Numbered from the stretch's first letter, positions 46,196 through 59,055 are shown. The stretch is DNA of 64,000 nt from Sporosarcina sp. FSL K6-2383 (GCF_038618305.1 NZ_CP152017.1:2643501-2707500); one strand, 5' to 3'. The notes: a model not told the origin generated them from the sequence alone. Numbers and translations: made by a program.

Positions 46196-46228
46196 AAAAA
46201 ATCGAGTAGCATCTGCTACTCGATTTTC
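46196..46228 (-). terminator. Terminator of citZ-icd
   Basis: AATCGAGTAGCA with TGCTACTCGATT, eight T following on the minus strand. Confidence 0.85.
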
Positions 46229-46264
46229 AAATTATGTACGAAGGGGAAATATCCCCCTTCAACA

Positions 46265-47533
46265 TTATAGGTTTTTGATCAATTCATTAGCAAATTCTGA
46301 AGCTTTTACTTCAGTAGCACCGTCCATTAGACGTGCAAAGTCGTAAGTAACAACTTTAGATGCAATTGTATGTTCAATTGAAGCTGTGATCATTGCTGCA
46401 GCTTCGTTCCATCCAAGGTGTTCAAGCATTAAAACACCTGAAAGAAGAACTGAAGATGGGTTTACTTTATCAAGACCTGCATATTTCGGTGCAGTACCGT
46501 GTGTTGCTTCAAAGATTGCATGGCCTGTATCGTAGTTAATGTTCGCACCAGGTGCGATACCGATTCCACCAACTTGTGCAGCAAGTGCATCAGAAATATA
46601 GTCACCATTCAAGTTCATTGTTGCAACAACATCAAACTCTTTTGGACGTGTCAAGATTTGTTGTAGGAAGATGTCAGCAATTGCATCTTTAACGATGATT
46701 TTGCCTGCTGCTTCAGCATCTGATTGAGCTTTGTTCGCGGCTTCTGTTCCTTCAGCTTCTTGAATTTTGTCATATTGGTTCCAAGTAAATACTTTATCGC
46801 CAAATTCTTGTTCAGCCACTTCATAGCCCCAGTTTTTGAACGCGCCTTCCGTGAACTTCATGATGTTACCTTTATGAACAAGCGTCAATGATTTGCGGCC
46901 TTCTTTGATGATGTAGTTAAGAGCAGCACGCACTAGACGTTTTGTACCATCTTCAGAAATCGGCTTAATACCGATTCCAGAAGTTTCTGGGAAACGGATA
47001 TTTTTAACGCCCATTTCATTTTGCAAGAAATTAATCATTTTCTTAGCTTCCGGCGTACCTTCTTTGTATTCAATTCCTGCATAAATATCTTCTGTGTTTT
47101 CACGGAAAATAACCATATCACAGTCTTCTGGACGCTTAACGGGTGAAGGAACCCCTTCAAAGTAACGCACTGGACGTAAGCAAGTGTAAAGATCCAACTC
47201 TTGGCGAAGTGCAACGTTCAATGAACGGAAACCGCCACCGATTGGTGTTGTAAGAGGTCCTTTAATAGCGATCAAATACTCTTCGATTGTGTCAAGTGTT
47301 TCTTGTGGTAGCCATTCGCCCGTTTCGTTGAATGCTTTCTCTCCTGCAAGAACTTCTTTCCATACAAGTTTTTTCTTGCCGTCGTACGCTTTGTCTACAG
47401 CCGCTTCAAGTACACGTGATGCCGCATGCCAAATATCCGGTCCAGTACCGTCACCGATAATGAAAGGAATTGTTGCGTGATCTGGAACATTTAGTACACC
47501 GTTAGTTACTGTAATTTTTCCACCGTTAGTCAT
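46265..47533 (-). CDS. icd: Isocitrate dehydrogenase (NADP)
   Basis: 422 residues, bacterial NADP type. Phosphorylation/substrate loop with [13 protein letters not shown], metal-binding [31 protein letters not shown], and [12 protein letters not shown]. Oxidative decarboxylation of isocitrate in the TCA cycle. Follows citZ by about 90 bases. mdh, which closes this operon in B. subtilis, is absent; the hot-dog/phoPR genes come next after a terminator. Confidence 0.96.
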   Translation of the reverse strand: MTNGGKITVTNGVLNVPDHATIPFIIGDGTGPDIWHAASRVLEAAVDKAYDGKKKLVWKEVLAGEKAFNETGEWLPQETLDTIEEYLIAIKGPLTTPIGGGFRSLNVALRQELDLYTCLRPVRYFEGVPSPVKRPEDCDMVIFRENTEDIYAGIEYKEGTPEAKKMINFLQNEMGVKNIRFPETSGIGIKPISEDGTKRLVRAALNYIIKEGRKSLTLVHKGNIMKFTEGAFKNWGYEVAEQEFGDKVFTWNQYDKIQEAEGTEAANKAQSDAEAAGKIIVKDAIADIFLQQILTRPKEFDVVATMNLNGDYISDALAAQVGGIGIAPGANINYDTGHAIFEATHGTAPKYAGLDKVNPSSVLLSGVLMLEHLGWNEAAAMITASIEHTIASKVVTYDFARLMDGATEVKASEFANELIKNL

Positions 47534-47623
47534 GAATAATTTCCTCCTAATTTCAAAATCATAGGGCTGACATATGAATACGCCGCCCCACAGTTAGTCA
47601 ATACCTTACTGCTTCATTTCTTG

Positions 47624-48742
47624 TTATTTACGATCGTTAATCGGTACATATTTCTGCATACCCGGTCCAATATAGTCTGCACGTGGACGAATCAAACGAT
47701 TGTTTGCATATTGCTCAAGAATGTGCGCAATCCAACCAGATACGCGGGAAACTGCAAAAATAGGTGTGAATAAATCATGATCGATATCAAGTGAATGGTA
47801 TACCGATGCCGAATAGAAGTCTACGTTCGGTGGTAGATTCTTTTCACCCGTAACAATTGCTTCGATTTGATTTGACATATTGTAGTATTTCTCTTCACCG
47901 CGTAATGTTGTCAACTTTTTAGACATCGCACGTAGATGCTTCGCACGCGGGTCACCTTTACGGTATACACGATGCCCGAAGCCCATGATTTTTTCTTTGT
48001 TTGCTAGTTTTTCACGGATGTAAGGCTCTACATTTTCTTCAGAACCGATTTCCATTAACATTTTCATCACTTGCTCGTTTGCACCACCATGAAGTGGTCC
48101 TTTAAGTGCACCAATCGCAGCTGTTACGCCAGAGTACACATCGGAAAGTGTTGCAACACAGACACGCGCTGTGAACGTCGATGCATTTAATTCGTGGTCA
48201 GCATGAAGAACTAATGCTTTGTCGAATGCTTCGATTGCAATTGCTGCTGGTTCTTTACCAGAAAGCATGTAAAGGAAGTTTTCAGCATAACCAATACCCG
48301 CTTTTGGAGCAACTGGCTCAAGACCTTTACGAATACGAGCAAATGAAGTAACGATTGTCGCAATTTTAGCTTGAAGCTTAATCGCTTTTTCGTAGTTAGC
48401 TTCATCAGACATATCTTCAGCTTTATCATCGTATAATCCTAGAAGTGAGACAGCTGTACGAAGTGCCGCCATCGGATGTACTTCTTGGATTGGATACGTT
48501 TTAAAATGATTAAGTACTTCTTGAGGAACAGCCATATGATCTGCTAGCTGTTTTTTCAGTTCCGCAAGCTCATCCTCTTTTGGAAGACGTTGATGCCATA
48601 GAAGATAAATGACTTCTTCAAAACTGGCATTCTCTGCGAGATCGTCAATATCATAGCCGACATATGTAAGTGTGTCATCAATAATTGAACTGATTGCTGA
48701 CTGTGTCGCTACGACTCCTTCCAACCCTTTGGTTGATGTCAT
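47624..48742 (-). CDS. citZ: Citrate synthase
   Basis: 372 residues, short Gram-positive type. Catalytic residues in LHGGANEQVMKM, MGFGHRVYRKGDPRAKH and the C-terminal IYR/ISGWIAHILEQ region. Condenses acetyl-CoA and oxaloacetate. First gene of a citZ-icd unit, with a clear promoter and cre-like site upstream. Confidence 0.96.
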   Translation of the reverse strand: MTSTKGLEGVVATQSAISSIIDDTLTYVGYDIDDLAENASFEEVIYLLWHQRLPKEDELAELKKQLADHMAVPQEVLNHFKTYPIQEVHPMAALRTAVSLLGLYDDKAEDMSDEANYEKAIKLQAKIATIVTSFARIRKGLEPVAPKAGIGYAENFLYMLSGKEPAAIAIEAFDKALVLHADHELNASTFTARVCVATLSDVYSGVTAAIGALKGPLHGGANEQVMKMLMEIGSEENVEPYIREKLANKEKIMGFGHRVYRKGDPRAKHLRAMSKKLTTLRGEEKYYNMSNQIEAIVTGEKNLPPNVDFYSASVYHSLDIDHDLFTPIFAVSRVSGWIAHILEQYANNRLIRPRADYIGPGMQKYVPINDRK

Positions 48743-48823
48743 ATAAATCGCTCCTTCTTTCAGTGTAGCCGTTCATTCCTAAAAAAAGAAGGACGGCCAG
48801 TCTGCTAATAATAATATACTATC

Positions 48824-48872
48824 TAAAAACGCTTACAACGACCATTATAATCAATTTCGTCATCTTTGTGAA
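48824..48872 (-). promoter_or_regulatory. citZ promoter with cre-like site
   Basis: TTCACA (48867-48872) and TATAAT (48844-48849) on the minus strand, spacing 17. TGTAAGCGTTTTTA at 48824-48837 matches the catabolite-responsive element TGWAANCGNTNWCA at all but one position and lies at the expected transcription start. CcpA repression of citZ is known in B. subtilis. Confidence 0.65.
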
Positions 48873-48920
48873 TGGTTACGCTTATTTTTGTTTTTATATT
48901 TGTAAAAAGGGGGGAGATAA

Positions 48921-49895
48921 ATGGCTACAAACCGCGACAAGCAACAGACTTTCCAATTAATATTATTTAAATGGCTACCTGTTATTATGACAGCAATTCT
49001 TTTCTTTTTTGTCCCTCCTGCTGCCATCGCAGTCATTATTGCCTATTTTACTGCACCCATTTTGGTGTCTTTACGCACCATGATAAAACTGCCTTTAACG
49101 ATTGCAACACTATTCGTTATGACCCTAATCATATTCCTATTTAGTACATTTACCTTCGTCGCACTTCACGGATTAATGGACACGATTCCCGCTATTGAGC
49201 GTCATATTGCGCCGTTCACAAAAAATACCAATATCGCGGGGAAGCTATTCGTTTTTCTTGAAGATAAAGTTGTTCAATATGGACATGCCATACTGGAATA
49301 TGCTGTCACAATGATTAGCATGATATTCCAACAGTTGTTTAGCCTTTTTATATTCCTTATCGCTTATTTCTTTGCACTTCGCGAATCTGGAAAAAATCGG
49401 TTTTGGTTTCTAGTCTATTTTCCCGCCAAAGTCCGCCAACCTGCAAAAAGGATGTTTACAAAAGCTGGGCAACTAATTGGCACGTTCATAGCCGTGGAAA
49501 TGCGGCTATTCTTCCTCACCTTTTTAATTATCACCGCTGGGTTCTTCTTTCTTCGATTCACTTCACCCATTGGTATGGCGTTTTTAATTTCACTTGCAGA
49601 CAGCCTTCCCTTTCTCGGAATTGGCTTGTTCCTGCTACCTATGGCAGCATTTTTCATCTATACAAATAATCTTTATGTTGGAATTACGCTTATTTTGCTC
49701 TATTTGTTTACGATGATTACCCGTCAAATGGCCGAATCATATATGTGGGCCTCCACGTTCCAATTAAAACCAATCCATGCGTTTTTCATTACTGCATGCT
49801 CAGTTTACTTATTCGGATTACCCGGCATTTTACTCACACCGTTTTTATTATTTGCCGCCCTGAAAATTAAACAACATCCCTTGTTCACATCATAA
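48921..49895 (+). CDS. ytvI: YtvI-like AI-2E family transporter
   Basis: 324 residues, about eight membrane segments in the AI-2E exporter/permease layout, with FALRESGKNRFWF and a conserved C-terminal YLFGLPGILLTPFLLF. Matches B. subtilis ytvI in position beside citZ and fxsA. Substrate unknown. Its last 11 bases overlap the 3' end of the convergent fxsA. Confidence 0.8.
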   Translation: MATNRDKQQTFQLILFKWLPVIMTAILFFFVPPAAIAVIIAYFTAPILVSLRTMIKLPLTIATLFVMTLIIFLFSTFTFVALHGLMDTIPAIERHIAPFTKNTNIAGKLFVFLEDKVVQYGHAILEYAVTMISMIFQQLFSLFIFLIAYFFALRESGKNRFWFLVYFPAKVRQPAKRMFTKAGQLIGTFIAVEMRLFFLTFLIITAGFFFLRFTSPIGMAFLISLADSLPFLGIGLFLLPMAAFFIYTNNLYVGITLILLYLFTMITRQMAESYMWASTFQLKPIHAFFITACSVYLFGLPGILLTPFLLFAALKIKQHPLFTS

Positions 49896-50268
49896 TGATA
49901 CGGCCATTTTTCATTTTGTTATAAATCCACTTTTGGATAAAAGGACGAATGAAGTTTCTCGGTCCTTTGAATAACAGCATTATCCCAACAATATCTGTTA
50001 TAAAGCCAGGCATGATGAGCAAGATACCACCAAAAAAAATACAGACACTGTCAATCAGGGCATTCCCCGGTGTTTCCATTGTCGCCATTCGAGTTCTCAG
50101 CTCATTCCACGCTTTCATCCCTTGCCGTTTCGCCATGTAAGCACCACCTACACCTGTTAGTAGGATGATAGCAATCGTAGGGAAAAGACCTAGCGTTTTC
50201 CCTGAATAGATTAGCAAAGCGAGCTCCGCAGTTGGAATTGCAATAAAGGAAAGAATTAGCCATTTCAT
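49885..50268 (-). CDS. fxsA: FxsA family membrane protein
   Basis: 127 residues, FxsA domain: LTGVGGAYMAKRQGMKAW (about 37-54) and the glycine-rich membrane segments, with IMPGFITDIVGIMLL. Cytoplasmic-membrane protein; in E. coli FxsA affects phage F exclusion. B. subtilis has the homologue ytzA next to pyk and ytvI. Overlaps ytvI tail to tail. Confidence 0.85.
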   Translation of the reverse strand: MKWLILSFIAIPTAELALLIYSGKTLGLFPTIAIILLTGVGGAYMAKRQGMKAWNELRTRMATMETPGNALIDSVCIFFGGILLIMPGFITDIVGIMLLFKGPRNFIRPFIQKWIYNKMKNGRIIMM

Positions 50269-50291
50269 ATTGTAGTCGACCTCCTAATTAT

Positions 50292-50423
50292 CAATCACGC
50301 CTCAGCGTGATTGCGTCCAGATTTTGAATTGAGCTTGCTCAATTAACTCCTTTCAAAATCTGTGACATCCGCCGGTGGCTTTCACTTAATTCAGCAAATG
50401 TATTTGTGCTGAATTAAGTGAAA
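50292..50423 (+). repeat. Interspersed structured repeat, copy C
   Basis: Compact copy: CAATCACGC-CTCA-GCGTGATTG, TCCAGATTTTGAATTGAGC with GCTCAATTAACTCC and TTCAAAATCTG, GTGACATCCGCCGGTGG, and terminal stem 50380-50396 with 50407-50423 (17 bp). The stem end faces the pyk terminator and pyk stop. Confidence 0.9.
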
Positions 50424-50458
50424 AGGCTGCTTACCGACCAATTCGGAAGCAGCCTTTA
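50424..50458 (-). terminator. Terminator of pfkA-pyk
   Basis: AAGGCTGCTT with AAGCAGCCTT around about 15 bases with an inner CCGAATTGG part; TTTTC follows on the minus strand. It touches the terminal stem of repeat copy C. Confidence 0.75.
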
Positions 50459-50472
50459 CTAATTACTGATTA

Positions 50473-52233
50473 TTACAGGACACTTGCATGTCCGTTATAA
50501 ATCACACCAGATTCAGCATCCATTGTCACTTCGTTACCATGCTTAATCAGTTTTGTTGCATTTTCAACGCCTACAATAACAGGGATACCTAAACTAAGTC
50601 CTACGACTGCCGCATGACTAGTGAGTCCACCTTCTTCTGTAATGAGTCCAGCACACTTTTCAATAGCAGGCATCATATCCCGATCCGAACCAACTGTAAC
50701 AAGAATAGCACCTGTTGTATCAAGCGCTAGTGCCTCTGCTGCATTTCTGGCAACAACCGTACGACCAAATGCAGTCGTTCTACCAATTCCTTGCCCGCGT
50801 GCAAGTTGATCGCCCACAACTTGAATTTTCATCAAGTTCGTCGTTCCAGCTTCACCGACTGGGACCCCGGCAGTAATAATCACTACATCACCATGACCAA
50901 CATATTGATGCTTAATACTCTCTTCAACAGACTCCTGCAAAACCTCATCAATAGAAGTTACTTTTTTACCCACAATCGGATAGACGCCCCAAACAAGTGA
51001 CAGTTTTCTTGAGCATAATTCAGTAGATGTCACCGCAATAACTGGGCAACCCGGACGGTATTTAGCAATCATCTTAGCTGTATGACCACTTTCGGTCGGT
51101 GCAAGAACTGCTTTCACTTTTAAGTTAATAGCTGTGTAGGCCGCTGCTTGCCCAATCGCATCTGTCATATTACCATGTTTTTCACGACGTCGAGTTGATA
51201 CGACTGAACGATAGTCAATTGCATCTTCTGTTGTCGTAGCAATACGATCCATTGTGCGGACTGATTCAACTGGATACAAACCTGCCGCTGTTTCTCCCGA
51301 CAACATAATAGCGTCGGAGCCATCCATAATGGCATTCGCAACGTCACTCGCTTCTGCACGTGTAGGACGCGGGTTACGTTGCATTGAATCGAGCATTTGT
51401 GTAGCAGTAATAACCGGTTTACCTGCCTGATTACATTTTTTAATAAGATCTTTCTGTACAATAGGTACTTCCTCTGCTGGAATTTCGACCCCAAGATCAC
51501 CACGCGCAACCATTAAACCGTCAGACACATTAATGATTTCATCAATATTATCAACGCCTTCTTGGTTTTCAATTTTAGGAATAATTTGCAAATGAGCCCC
51601 GTCATTTGCTTCTAAGATTTCACGAATTTCCATGACATCAGAAGCACGTCGAACAAATGATGCTGCAATGAAATCGACACCTTCTTGAATCCCAAACAAA
51701 ATATCTGCTGCATCCTTGTCTGTAATTCCAGGAAGCTGTACCGAAACACCCGGGACATTGACACCTTTTTTATTCTTTAATGTACCTGAATTGATAACAA
51801 GTGTCTGGATAAGCCCTTGCGCTTCATCTTTTCCTGTTACCTCTAATTGTATGAGTCCATCATCCAGTAAAATAACTGAGCCTACTTCAACATCTTCAAT
51901 TAGTTTTTCATAGCTAACAGAGAATACGCTTTGATTCCCTTCGACTTCTTGCATAGAAATAGCAACATGTTGTCCCGTGACCAGATCAACTTCGCCATTT
52001 TTCATAGAATGTGTTCGGATTTCAGGGCCTTTTGTATCTAACAAAATACCGACCACTTTACCTTTTTCATGGGCCACTTTTCGAATCGTATCGATACGCG
52101 CCTTATGCTCTGCATGATCTCCATGTGAAAAATTCAACCTTGCAACATTCATCCCCGCGTCAATCAGTTGCCCTAATATTTCTGGTGACTCACTTGCAGG
52201 ACCAATTGTACAAACTATTTTCGTCTTTCTCAT
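50473..52233 (-). CDS. pyk: Pyruvate kinase with C-terminal PEP-utilizer domain
   Basis: 586 residues. Barrel domain with [25 protein letters not shown] and [12 protein letters not shown], and QMLDSM. The last about 110 residues form the extra PEP-utilizing swivel-like domain typical of Bacillus enzymes ([19 protein letters not shown]). Final ATP-forming step of glycolysis. Downstream of pfkA in one operon. Confidence 0.96.
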   Translation of the reverse strand: MRKTKIVCTIGPASESPEILGQLIDAGMNVARLNFSHGDHAEHKARIDTIRKVAHEKGKVVGILLDTKGPEIRTHSMKNGEVDLVTGQHVAISMQEVEGNQSVFSVSYEKLIEDVEVGSVILLDDGLIQLEVTGKDEAQGLIQTLVINSGTLKNKKGVNVPGVSVQLPGITDKDAADILFGIQEGVDFIAASFVRRASDVMEIREILEANDGAHLQIIPKIENQEGVDNIDEIINVSDGLMVARGDLGVEIPAEEVPIVQKDLIKKCNQAGKPVITATQMLDSMQRNPRPTRAEASDVANAIMDGSDAIMLSGETAAGLYPVESVRTMDRIATTTEDAIDYRSVVSTRRREKHGNMTDAIGQAAAYTAINLKVKAVLAPTESGHTAKMIAKYRPGCPVIAVTSTELCSRKLSLVWGVYPIVGKKVTSIDEVLQESVEESIKHQYVGHGDVVIITAGVPVGEAGTTNLMKIQVVGDQLARGQGIGRTTAFGRTVVARNAAEALALDTTGAILVTVGSDRDMMPAIEKCAGLITEEGGLTSHAAVVGLSLGIPVIVGVENATKLIKHGNEVTMDAESGVIYNGHASVL

Positions 52234-52359
52234 CTATTCTCGCCCCTTTTCCAATGATAAAACCATTCAGATAGATCTTTTGAAATAAATTTTCCAAATA
52301 ACGCTCGGTGCTTGGGAAAGTCTCCCGCGCATTGGTCACATAAAATTATTAGTTCTATA

Positions 52360-54347
<1,988 letters not shown>

Positions 54348-54348
54348 C

Positions 54349-55209
54349 TCACTTCGCCTCCTTCGTATGAAGTCGAGCAATTTTAGCCAATGTATTTTTC
54401 ATATCATTACGATGAACAACCGCATCCAGTTGTCCATGATCCAACAAAAACTCAGCCGTTTGGAAGTCTTCCGGTAACTTCTCCCTAACTGTTTGTTCAA
54501 TAACTCGTCGACCAGCAAACCCAATAAGCGCTTTCGGCTCTGCGATATTAATATCACCTACGGATGCAAAGCTAGCCGACACACCGCCCGTTGTTGGATA
54601 GGTCATGACAGAAATATATAGCAAGCCTTTCGTAGCATGGCGATTCAGTGCAACACTCGTTTTCGCCATTTGCATAAGCGATAATACACCTTCTTGCATA
54701 CGAGCACCGCCACTCGCCGAAAAGATAATCATTGGAATACCAAGCATTGTTGCCTTTTCAATCGCACGTGTAATTTTCTCACCGACAACTGAGCCCATTG
54801 ATCCCATGCGGAAATGGGCATCCATAATCGCAACGGCTACTTCATAGCCATCAATTTTCCCAGTTCCTGTTAAGACTGCTTCATTTAGCCCTGTTTTCTT
54901 AGCATCCGATTCAATCTTTTCCGTATACGCTGGAAATTGGAGTGGATTTTCAGTTTTCAGATGATTGTCGATGGACTCAAAAGTGCCTTCATCAAATAAG
55001 CAATCTACACGCTCTGCCGCCGTCATTTTTAAGTGATGATCACATTTCGGGCAAACCTTTAATGTTTTCATTAAATCCTTTGTTAAAATAATATTTTTAC
55101 ATTGCGGACATTTTGTCATAATTCCTTCAGGCACATCATTTTTTGCATCATCAGAAGGTATCGTTATCGGATGCCTTTTTTTATTTTTCATGAATATATC
55201 GCGAATCAT
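54349..55209 (-). CDS. accD: Acetyl-CoA carboxylase carboxyltransferase subunit beta
   Basis: 286 residues. Four-cysteine zinc ribbon (CPQC at about 33-36 and CPKC at about 52-55) before the carboxyltransferase domain ([25 protein letters not shown]). Start MIRDIF at 55209 is 9 bases after GAGGGG and matches other AccD proteins. The start lies inside the 3' end of the upstream regulator gene (29-base overlap). Confidence 0.95.
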   Translation of the reverse strand: MIRDIFMKNKKRHPITIPSDDAKNDVPEGIMTKCPQCKNIILTKDLMKTLKVCPKCDHHLKMTAAERVDCLFDEGTFESIDNHLKTENPLQFPAYTEKIESDAKKTGLNEAVLTGTGKIDGYEVAVAIMDAHFRMGSMGSVVGEKITRAIEKATMLGIPMIIFSASGGARMQEGVLSLMQMAKTSVALNRHATKGLLYISVMTYPTTGGVSASFASVGDINIAEPKALIGFAGRRVIEQTVREKLPEDFQTAEFLLDHGQLDAVVHRNDMKNTLAKIARLHTKEAK

Positions 55210-55864
55210 TACTATTTTCCCCTCTTTCACCTTCAACTAGTTCTATCCATTTCGAATAGGCTTGCAACGCATTCAATTCATCACCATCGAGCACATTTTG
55301 AAGCAGACCTTTTACGATGTTATTTTCATCGGCTGCTGTCATTTCACCGTAAGGGACCTTACTATATTGTTTCAATAAAAACCAGATTTTAAGCGACAAT
55401 CTATTGCCAGTCGCAACAATCATTTCACGAATGAGATCCTCTCGAAGAATTTGCCCATCTGTTTCAATTTTAACGAGTAAACTTTCCCATACAGGCAAAC
55501 TGCGTAGTGACCTATCCCTACATACTAACATTAGCGCAGCTGTTTCGTGAATCTGTCTTGTTTCTTGCACATCAATGAGTGATTTCGGTTGCTGCATGAT
55601 AAATGCGGCCAGTACTTCAACAAGCTGATGCTTTTGGAAATCGACGAGAAACGTCCCTTCTCCACGACGTGTTTCAATCAATCCAAGCAGCTCCAAACTA
55701 CGCAACGCTTCGCGGATTGTCGATCTTCCGGCTTGTAGACGTTCCACCAATTCTCGCTCTGATGGTAGTTTTCCACCCGTTTTAATGCCCTCTTCTTTAA
55801 TAATTGTTCTAAGTTCACCGACAATATCGAGGAACATCTTCGATGACGGTTTTGGATTTTGCAT
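55181..55864 (-). CDS. FadR-type GntR regulator upstream of accD
   Basis: 227 residues. Winged helix with [13 protein letters not shown] and [15 protein letters not shown] (about 32-65). The C-terminal domain is FCD-like, but His positions used for metal in typical FCD proteins are replaced ([17 protein letters not shown]). It overlaps accD by 29 bases, so it is in the accDA-pfkA-pyk direction and is a candidate regulator of malonyl-CoA supply. The target is inference. Confidence 0.8.
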   Translation of the reverse strand: MQNPKPSSKMFLDIVGELRTIIKEEGIKTGGKLPSERELVERLQAGRSTIREALRSLELLGLIETRRGEGTFLVDFQKHQLVEVLAAFIMQQPKSLIDVQETRQIHETAALMLVCRDRSLRSLPVWESLLVKIETDGQILREDLIREMIVATGNRLSLKIWFLLKQYSKVPYGEMTAADENNIVKGLLQNVLDGDELNALQAYSKWIELVEGERGENSNDSRYIHEK

Positions 55865-55988
55865 ACATGAACCCCTCTGGATAATGAAATAAACAAATGA
55901 AACAAAAAGTGGTCAGACCACTTCTTTCTATAGCATACAGAAAAGAGGGCGTGGCGTAAAGTGAAAGATGGGAACTTCCCAATTCTAA

Positions 55989-56022
55989 AAAGAGGCTTGT
56001 CTTTATTGCACAAGCCCCTTTG
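55989..56022 (-). terminator. Terminator of dnaE
   Basis: GGGCTTGT with ACAAGCC stem and a CTCTTTTT tail on the minus strand, directly after the dnaE stop. Confidence 0.7.
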
Positions 56023-59000
56023 TTATTCTTTTAACTGTTGCACAATTATTTGCGGCTTCCCTCTGTGACGTTCCACAGTCCCTAGCAGTTGAATAATGGT
56101 CATTTCAACTAACCGGTTAACCGAGGATGCATATTGTCTCGGGAAAAAGGTACACGAAATATCTGCCGTTTCATCTTGGATGGTGACAAATGCCATCGCT
56201 TCTCCTTTCTTCGTCCGAATTAGTTTAATATCTGTAATGAGGCCAGCAATTTTCACTTGCTCACGATCCTTAGCGCTAGCTAACGTTGCAATCGCGTTAA
56301 ATTCTTCGCCTGCTGCTCTTTTTACTTCTGTAACAGGGTGATCCGAAAGATAGAAGCCAAGCACCTCTTTTTCAGATTCAAGTATTTCCATACGCTCCTG
56401 ATCGTTAGCAGGCGAATACTTCGGACTAGCTTCCCCGCCAAATAACTGGTGACTGATTGCCCCTTTGATAGATGCGAGTAGTACCGACCGCGATTGTCCA
56501 AAATCATCGAGTGCCCCCGCTTTAATGAGAGGAAGGATTGCCTTCTCTGTAAAGGCTTCCACCCCAAGTCCATCTGCCATATCAAATAAAGTTCTCCAGC
56601 TCCCATTGGACTTCCTTGCCTCTTTAAGTGCCCCGAAAAAAACAGGGGTAACACCTTTAATGGCTCCTAACCCCATCCGAATTGCTCCGTTTTCCACGGT
56701 GTACATATATCGACTCTTCTTGACAGACGGCGGAAGAATTTTGACACCATGCGCCTCCGATTCACGCAGTAGCTCCATCGTTTTATGATTGTTACCTGTC
56801 ATCGTTGACAGCAACGCCGCATAAAAATAGGCTGGTTCATTAGCCTTCAAATAAGCAAGCCTGTACGAAATAAGCGAGTATGCTACTGCATGGCTTTTTG
56901 GAAATCCATAATCTGCAAATTTAACAATCAAATCATATACTGCGACAGCTACATTTTCCGGAAACCCATTGTTTACTGCACTTTGCGTAAAATGCGCACG
57001 TTCTTTTTGAAGAATATCTCGATTTTTCTTACTAATGGCCCTTCTCAACAAATCGGCCTCACCCATCGTAAATCCCGCGATTCGAACTGCGATTTGCATA
57101 ATTTGTTCCTGATAAATAATGACGCCATAGGTTTCTTTCAACACCGTTTCCAGCTGTGGATGAAGATACGTGACGCTCTCGCTACCACTTTTCCTGCGGC
57201 TATATAGTGGAATATGATCCATCGGACCCGGACGATACAACGCATTAATAGCAAAAATATCATTAAACGACGTCGGCTGAATAAGTCGTAACGCTTCCCT
57301 CATCCCCTCCGATTCAAACTGAAAAATCCCCGTCATATCACCTTTTCGAAACAGTTCAAATGTTTTTTCGTCATCGAGTGGGATTGCCTCAAAATCCAAG
57401 CGCATACGCTGATCATAGTCAATCATTGAGCGAATTCGATCCAATAAAGTCAAATTGCGCAAGCCTAGAAAATCCATTTTCAATAACCCTTGCGCTTCAA
57501 CATCTCCCATTGGCCATTGCGTGAGGTAAATATCATCTCCCCCACTTTGTAACGGCACAACCTCCACGAGTGGCACAGGCGATAAAATAACACCCGCCGC
57601 ATGTGTCGATGCATTTCGGGGTAGCCCTTCAATCAGCGATGCCGCCTCCAACCATTTACTACGTTCAGGATCTATAGCCATCCAGTCACGTAGTACCTTC
57701 GATTGGACAACAGCTTCCTCCAAAGTCCCCTCATGTCGATTCGGAATCTCCTTCGAAAGAAAAGCCATTTCTTCATTCGAAAAATCAAATACACGTGCCA
57801 CATTACGCGCAACAGATCTGGCAGATAGAGTACCAAATGTAATAATTTGTGCCACATGTGTTTTACCATATTTCTGTGCGACATAATCAATTACTTCAGT
57901 ACGACGGTTATCGGCAAAATCAATATCAATATCAGGCATTGTAATACGGTCTGGATTTAAAAACCTTTCAAATAATAATCCATATTTAAGAGGGTCAACA
58001 TCTGTAATGCCAAGTGCAAAGGCTACAAGCGAGCCTGCTGAAGACCCTCGACCCGGCCCGGTTAGGATGTGATTATCCTTCGCATAGCGCATGAAATCTT
58101 CAACAATGAGGAAATAATCTGCGAAGCCCATGCTACTTATGACCGTTATTTCATAGCGTAGACGTTCCATATAAGCTTCTGTTACTGTTCCAAGCCTTCG
58201 TTGCAAACCTGCGATGCTATTTTTGTTTAATAAAGAGGTAGCTGTTTCTCCTGTCGGAACGGGAAATATCGGCATAAGCGACTTGCTTGGAGGTAAACTA
58301 ACTTCACAGGCTAAGAGCAGTTCGGACATATTTCCAAGCCAGTGTGGTCTATCTGCAAACCATTCGACAAGCTCACTTTCTTCTGGAACATAGGCAGCTT
58401 GCTGCATGACGGTCGGTCTTGCTGGATCATTCAGCTTATACCCTGTTCGAATTGCATCCGCAACTTCATAGGCAAAAGCATCCTCCTGCATAAGATAGCG
58501 AGCTTCATGGACAGCTACAATCATTGTCAGTTCCAGTTCTGCAATTGCTTCAATTGCTTCTTCTTCAGAATGCTTAACACCCCCAGAACGGCTTATTCCA
58601 ATCACAATTTGCGATTTTCCACAATTCGCCAGCAGTTGTTGAAATACATCTGTCGTACGTAATCCATTCCACGAAATATCCGTTAGTGGACAAACGATGA
58701 TACATCCTGAGCTATAGGCCTTTAACCATTGTAACGGTAGTGTTTCGGAGTCTCTGACAGCTACGGCGCTACTCATTTTCAACAAATTATGGTAGCCCTC
58801 ATCATCCTTCGCATATATGTATAGCAAAACGGCTTCTGTCTCGCTGACTTCCACAAAAATAGATAATCCAATAACCGGACGAATTCCATACTTCGTCATC
58901 ACTTTATAAAATGAACGTACTCCATATAATTTAGAGTTGACGATAGCAACAGAGCTAGCCCCTCTCCTCTGTAGAAGTGGGGCTAGTCGATCGAGTTTTA

Positions 59001-59055
59001 TAATACCGCGCAAAAGATCTGCGCCAGTTACTACTTGCGGATAGACAAGTCTCAA
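56023..59055 (-). CDS. dnaE: DNA polymerase III alpha subunit DnaE, short form
   Basis: 1010 residues, about 100 shorter than B. subtilis DnaE as I recall it. Polymerase core is intact: GPGRGSSAGSLVAFALG (about 335-351), MPDIDIDFADNRR with the catalytic Asp pair, YRPGPMDHIP, YQEQIMQIA. It ends shortly after the OB-fold (VERHRGKPQIIVQQLKE), so the last domain of DnaE is missing. The N-terminal PHP domain has lost the first metal motif: the normal HxH-S-x-Y-S-L-L stretch reads YPQVVTGADLL. The gap to nrnA upstream is 22 bases, so they are co-transcribed. Confidence 0.93.
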   Translation of the reverse strand: MRLVYPQVVTGADLLRGIIKLDRLAPLLQRRGASSVAIVNSKLYGVRSFYKVMTKYGIRPVIGLSIFVEVSETEAVLLYIYAKDDEGYHNLLKMSSAVAVRDSETLPLQWLKAYSSGCIIVCPLTDISWNGLRTTDVFQQLLANCGKSQIVIGISRSGGVKHSEEEAIEAIAELELTMIVAVHEARYLMQEDAFAYEVADAIRTGYKLNDPARPTVMQQAAYVPEESELVEWFADRPHWLGNMSELLLACEVSLPPSKSLMPIFPVPTGETATSLLNKNSIAGLQRRLGTVTEAYMERLRYEITVISSMGFADYFLIVEDFMRYAKDNHILTGPGRGSSAGSLVAFALGITDVDPLKYGLLFERFLNPDRITMPDIDIDFADNRRTEVIDYVAQKYGKTHVAQIITFGTLSARSVARNVARVFDFSNEEMAFLSKEIPNRHEGTLEEAVVQSKVLRDWMAIDPERSKWLEAASLIEGLPRNASTHAAGVILSPVPLVEVVPLQSGGDDIYLTQWPMGDVEAQGLLKMDFLGLRNLTLLDRIRSMIDYDQRMRLDFEAIPLDDEKTFELFRKGDMTGIFQFESEGMREALRLIQPTSFNDIFAINALYRPGPMDHIPLYSRRKSGSESVTYLHPQLETVLKETYGVIIYQEQIMQIAVRIAGFTMGEADLLRRAISKKNRDILQKERAHFTQSAVNNGFPENVAVAVYDLIVKFADYGFPKSHAVAYSLISYRLAYLKANEPAYFYAALLSTMTGNNHKTMELLRESEAHGVKILPPSVKKSRYMYTVENGAIRMGLGAIKGVTPVFFGALKEARKSNGSWRTLFDMADGLGVEAFTEKAILPLIKAGALDDFGQSRSVLLASIKGAISHQLFGGEASPKYSPANDQERMEILESEKEVLGFYLSDHPVTEVKRAAGEEFNAIATLASAKDREQVKIAGLITDIKLIRTKKGEAMAFVTIQDETADISCTFFPRQYASSVNRLVEMTIIQLLGTVERHRGKPQIIVQQLKE

